Positions 6,197 through 7,175 of a stretch of DNA of 7,175 bases are shown here, one piece after another; position 1 is the stretch's first letter, and each line of letters starts with the position of its first letter. This stretch comes from Alphaproteobacteria bacterium. GTDB taxonomy: Bacteria > Pseudomonadota > Alphaproteobacteria > Micropepsales > Micropepsaceae. The DNA lies in NCBI GenBank assembly GCA_019508105.1, contig JAEKMB010000297.1, forward strand, positions 1 through 7,175, given 5' to 3'. A model generated the notes under the pieces. The model saw only the letters and a program-made list of their open reading frames with translations. It made no database searches and was not told where the DNA came from. A program made the translations under genes and the position numbers.

Positions 6197-6265
6197 GAGT
6201 CACGTCCTGTCCCTTTTTCGGCAAAGACCCTTTTCCCTCAATGCCTTGGCCGACTTCCGCGAAAC

Positions 6266-6280
6266 TGGCCCGCTTCTTGA
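6266..6280 (+). promoter_or_regulatory. Candidate sigma-54 (-24/-12) promoter of glnK-amtB
   Basis: TGGCCCGCTTCTTGA resembles the consensus TGGCACG-N4-TTGCA: it keeps the GG of the -24 element, the 10-bp spacing and TTG of the -12 element, but has GA where GC is usual. It would start transcription near 6291, about 47 bp before the glnK ATG. glnK-amtB operons in proteobacteria are commonly driven by sigma-54 with NtrC. The leader also holds a small stem at 6293-6310 (GCCGGG/TCCGGC, one G-U pair). The missing C of the -12 element is the main doubt. Confidence 0.45.
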
Positions 6281-6283
6281 TAA

Positions 6284-6676
<393 letters not shown>

Positions 6677-6717
6677 GCCCGCAAGGCCTCGCAGCCGTCC
6701 ACAAAGGGGACTGAAAA

Positions 6718-7175
6718 ATGAGAATTGAAACTTTGAAGAAAGCGGGCTTCGCAACGCTTGCCAGCGCCGGCATGCTGGCGCTGACCGCCGGCGCCGCCTT
6801 CGCGGCGGATGCTCCCAAGGATCCGCTTGTTGCAGGCGATACCGCCTGGATGATCACCTCCTCGGCCCTGGTGCTGATGATGACCATTCCGGGCCTGGGC
6901 CTGTTCTATGGCGGCATGGTGCGCAAGAAGAATGTGCTGGCGACCCTGGCGCAAAGCTTCGGCGCCACGGCGCTGATCACCGTCTTGTGGATGGTGATCG
7001 GCTATTCCATCGCCTTCACGCCCAACGCCGATGCCGGCATGAACAACTGGATCGGCGGCTTCGGCACGCTGTTCCTCAGCAAGGTGACCTTGAATTCGGT
7101 CAACTCGCTGGCGCCGACCATTCCGGAATCGGTCTACATGTTCTTCCAGATGACTTTCGCCATCATCACCCCTGC
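6718..7175 (+). CDS. amtB: Ammonium transporter AmtB (5' part, C-terminus outside window)
   Basis: This is an inner-membrane trimeric ammonium channel/transporter of the Amt/Mep/Rh family, cut by the right edge after 152 complete codons (full proteins are usually above 400 aa). MRIETLKK and a hydrophobic run end at AFAAD, a likely cleavable signal peptide (about residues 1-29), as in many proteobacterial AmtB proteins. The first mature helix has the family pattern DTAWMITSSALVLMMTIPGL (41-60) followed by GLFYGGMVRKKNVL; a second helix is at about 77-100. FFQMTFAIITP (142-152) is the segment that carries the pore-gate phenylalanine (F107 in E. coli), here probably F143. AGGGGA at 6705-6710 is a good ribosome-binding site 7 nt before the ATG. 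It lies 41 bp after glnK, so the two are probably co-transcribed, and GlnK is its expected inhibitory partner. Confidence 0.96.
   Translation, partial: MRIETLKKAGFATLASAGMLALTAGAAFAADAPKDPLVAGDTAWMITSSALVLMMTIPGLGLFYGGMVRKKNVLATLAQSFGATALITVLWMVIGYSIAFTPNADAGMNNWIGGFGTLFLSKVTLNSVNSLAPTIPESVYMFFQMTFAIITP

Noticed and set aside
4894..6198. 434-codon open frame on the plus strand
   Set aside because: It is antisense to the UbiH-like gene, which carries all three FAD motifs; the translation is Gln/Arg/His-rich and has no recognisable domain.

Overview
The window looks like ordinary chromosomal DNA from a GC-rich alphaproteobacterium. The clues are a high-GC third-codon pattern, an AFG1/ZapE ATPase, a UbiH-type hydroxylase, a glnK-amtB pair with an N-terminal leader on AmtB, and an intergenic palindromic repeat with TGTCATCCCCG-type ends, a kind I recall from alphaproteobacterial genomes. 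I cannot assign a genus. There is no phage, transposase, CRISPR, rRNA or tRNA signal.

Left part (1-1053). A partial minus-strand gene for an exported protein with four cysteines runs off the left edge. It diverges from a small plus-strand gene for a 102-aa exported protein. I recognise neither family. The 135 bp between them must hold both promoters, but I see no convincing box.

Central plus-strand cluster (1120-4755). Five genes are packed tightly: aspartate-semialdehyde dehydrogenase (asd), a DUF1330 protein, a CitE/HpcH-type CoA-ester lyase, the AFG1/ZapE ATPase and a small membrane-anchored protein. The junctions are 30 bp, a 17-bp overlap, zero, and a 4-bp ATGA overlap, so they are probably one transcript. 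The functions (amino-acid synthesis, acyl-CoA or organic-acid metabolism, division/respiratory quality control) do not form one obvious pathway. A hairpin with the asd stop codon in its loop lies just before the second gene.

Convergent junction (4756-4896). Almost the whole gap is a 119-bp imperfect inverted repeat, each arm carrying its own perfect small hairpin. It looks like a dispersed palindromic element and may also end transcription from both sides.

Right part (4897-7175). A minus-strand UbiH/UbiF/COQ6-family FAD monooxygenase (ubiquinone ring hydroxylation) diverges from glnK-amtB (nitrogen-sensing PII protein and ammonium transporter, the latter cut by the right edge). The intergenic region is the most informative non-coding DNA here. 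It holds a 13/17 match to the NtrC consensus with a weaker second site 29 bp away, a perfect 12-bp inverted repeat, a terminator-like hairpin and a near-consensus sigma-54 promoter correctly placed for glnK. Together they suggest classical NtrC/sigma-54 nitrogen control. I saw no convincing undescribed system; the regulatory region and the repeat most deserve a second look.
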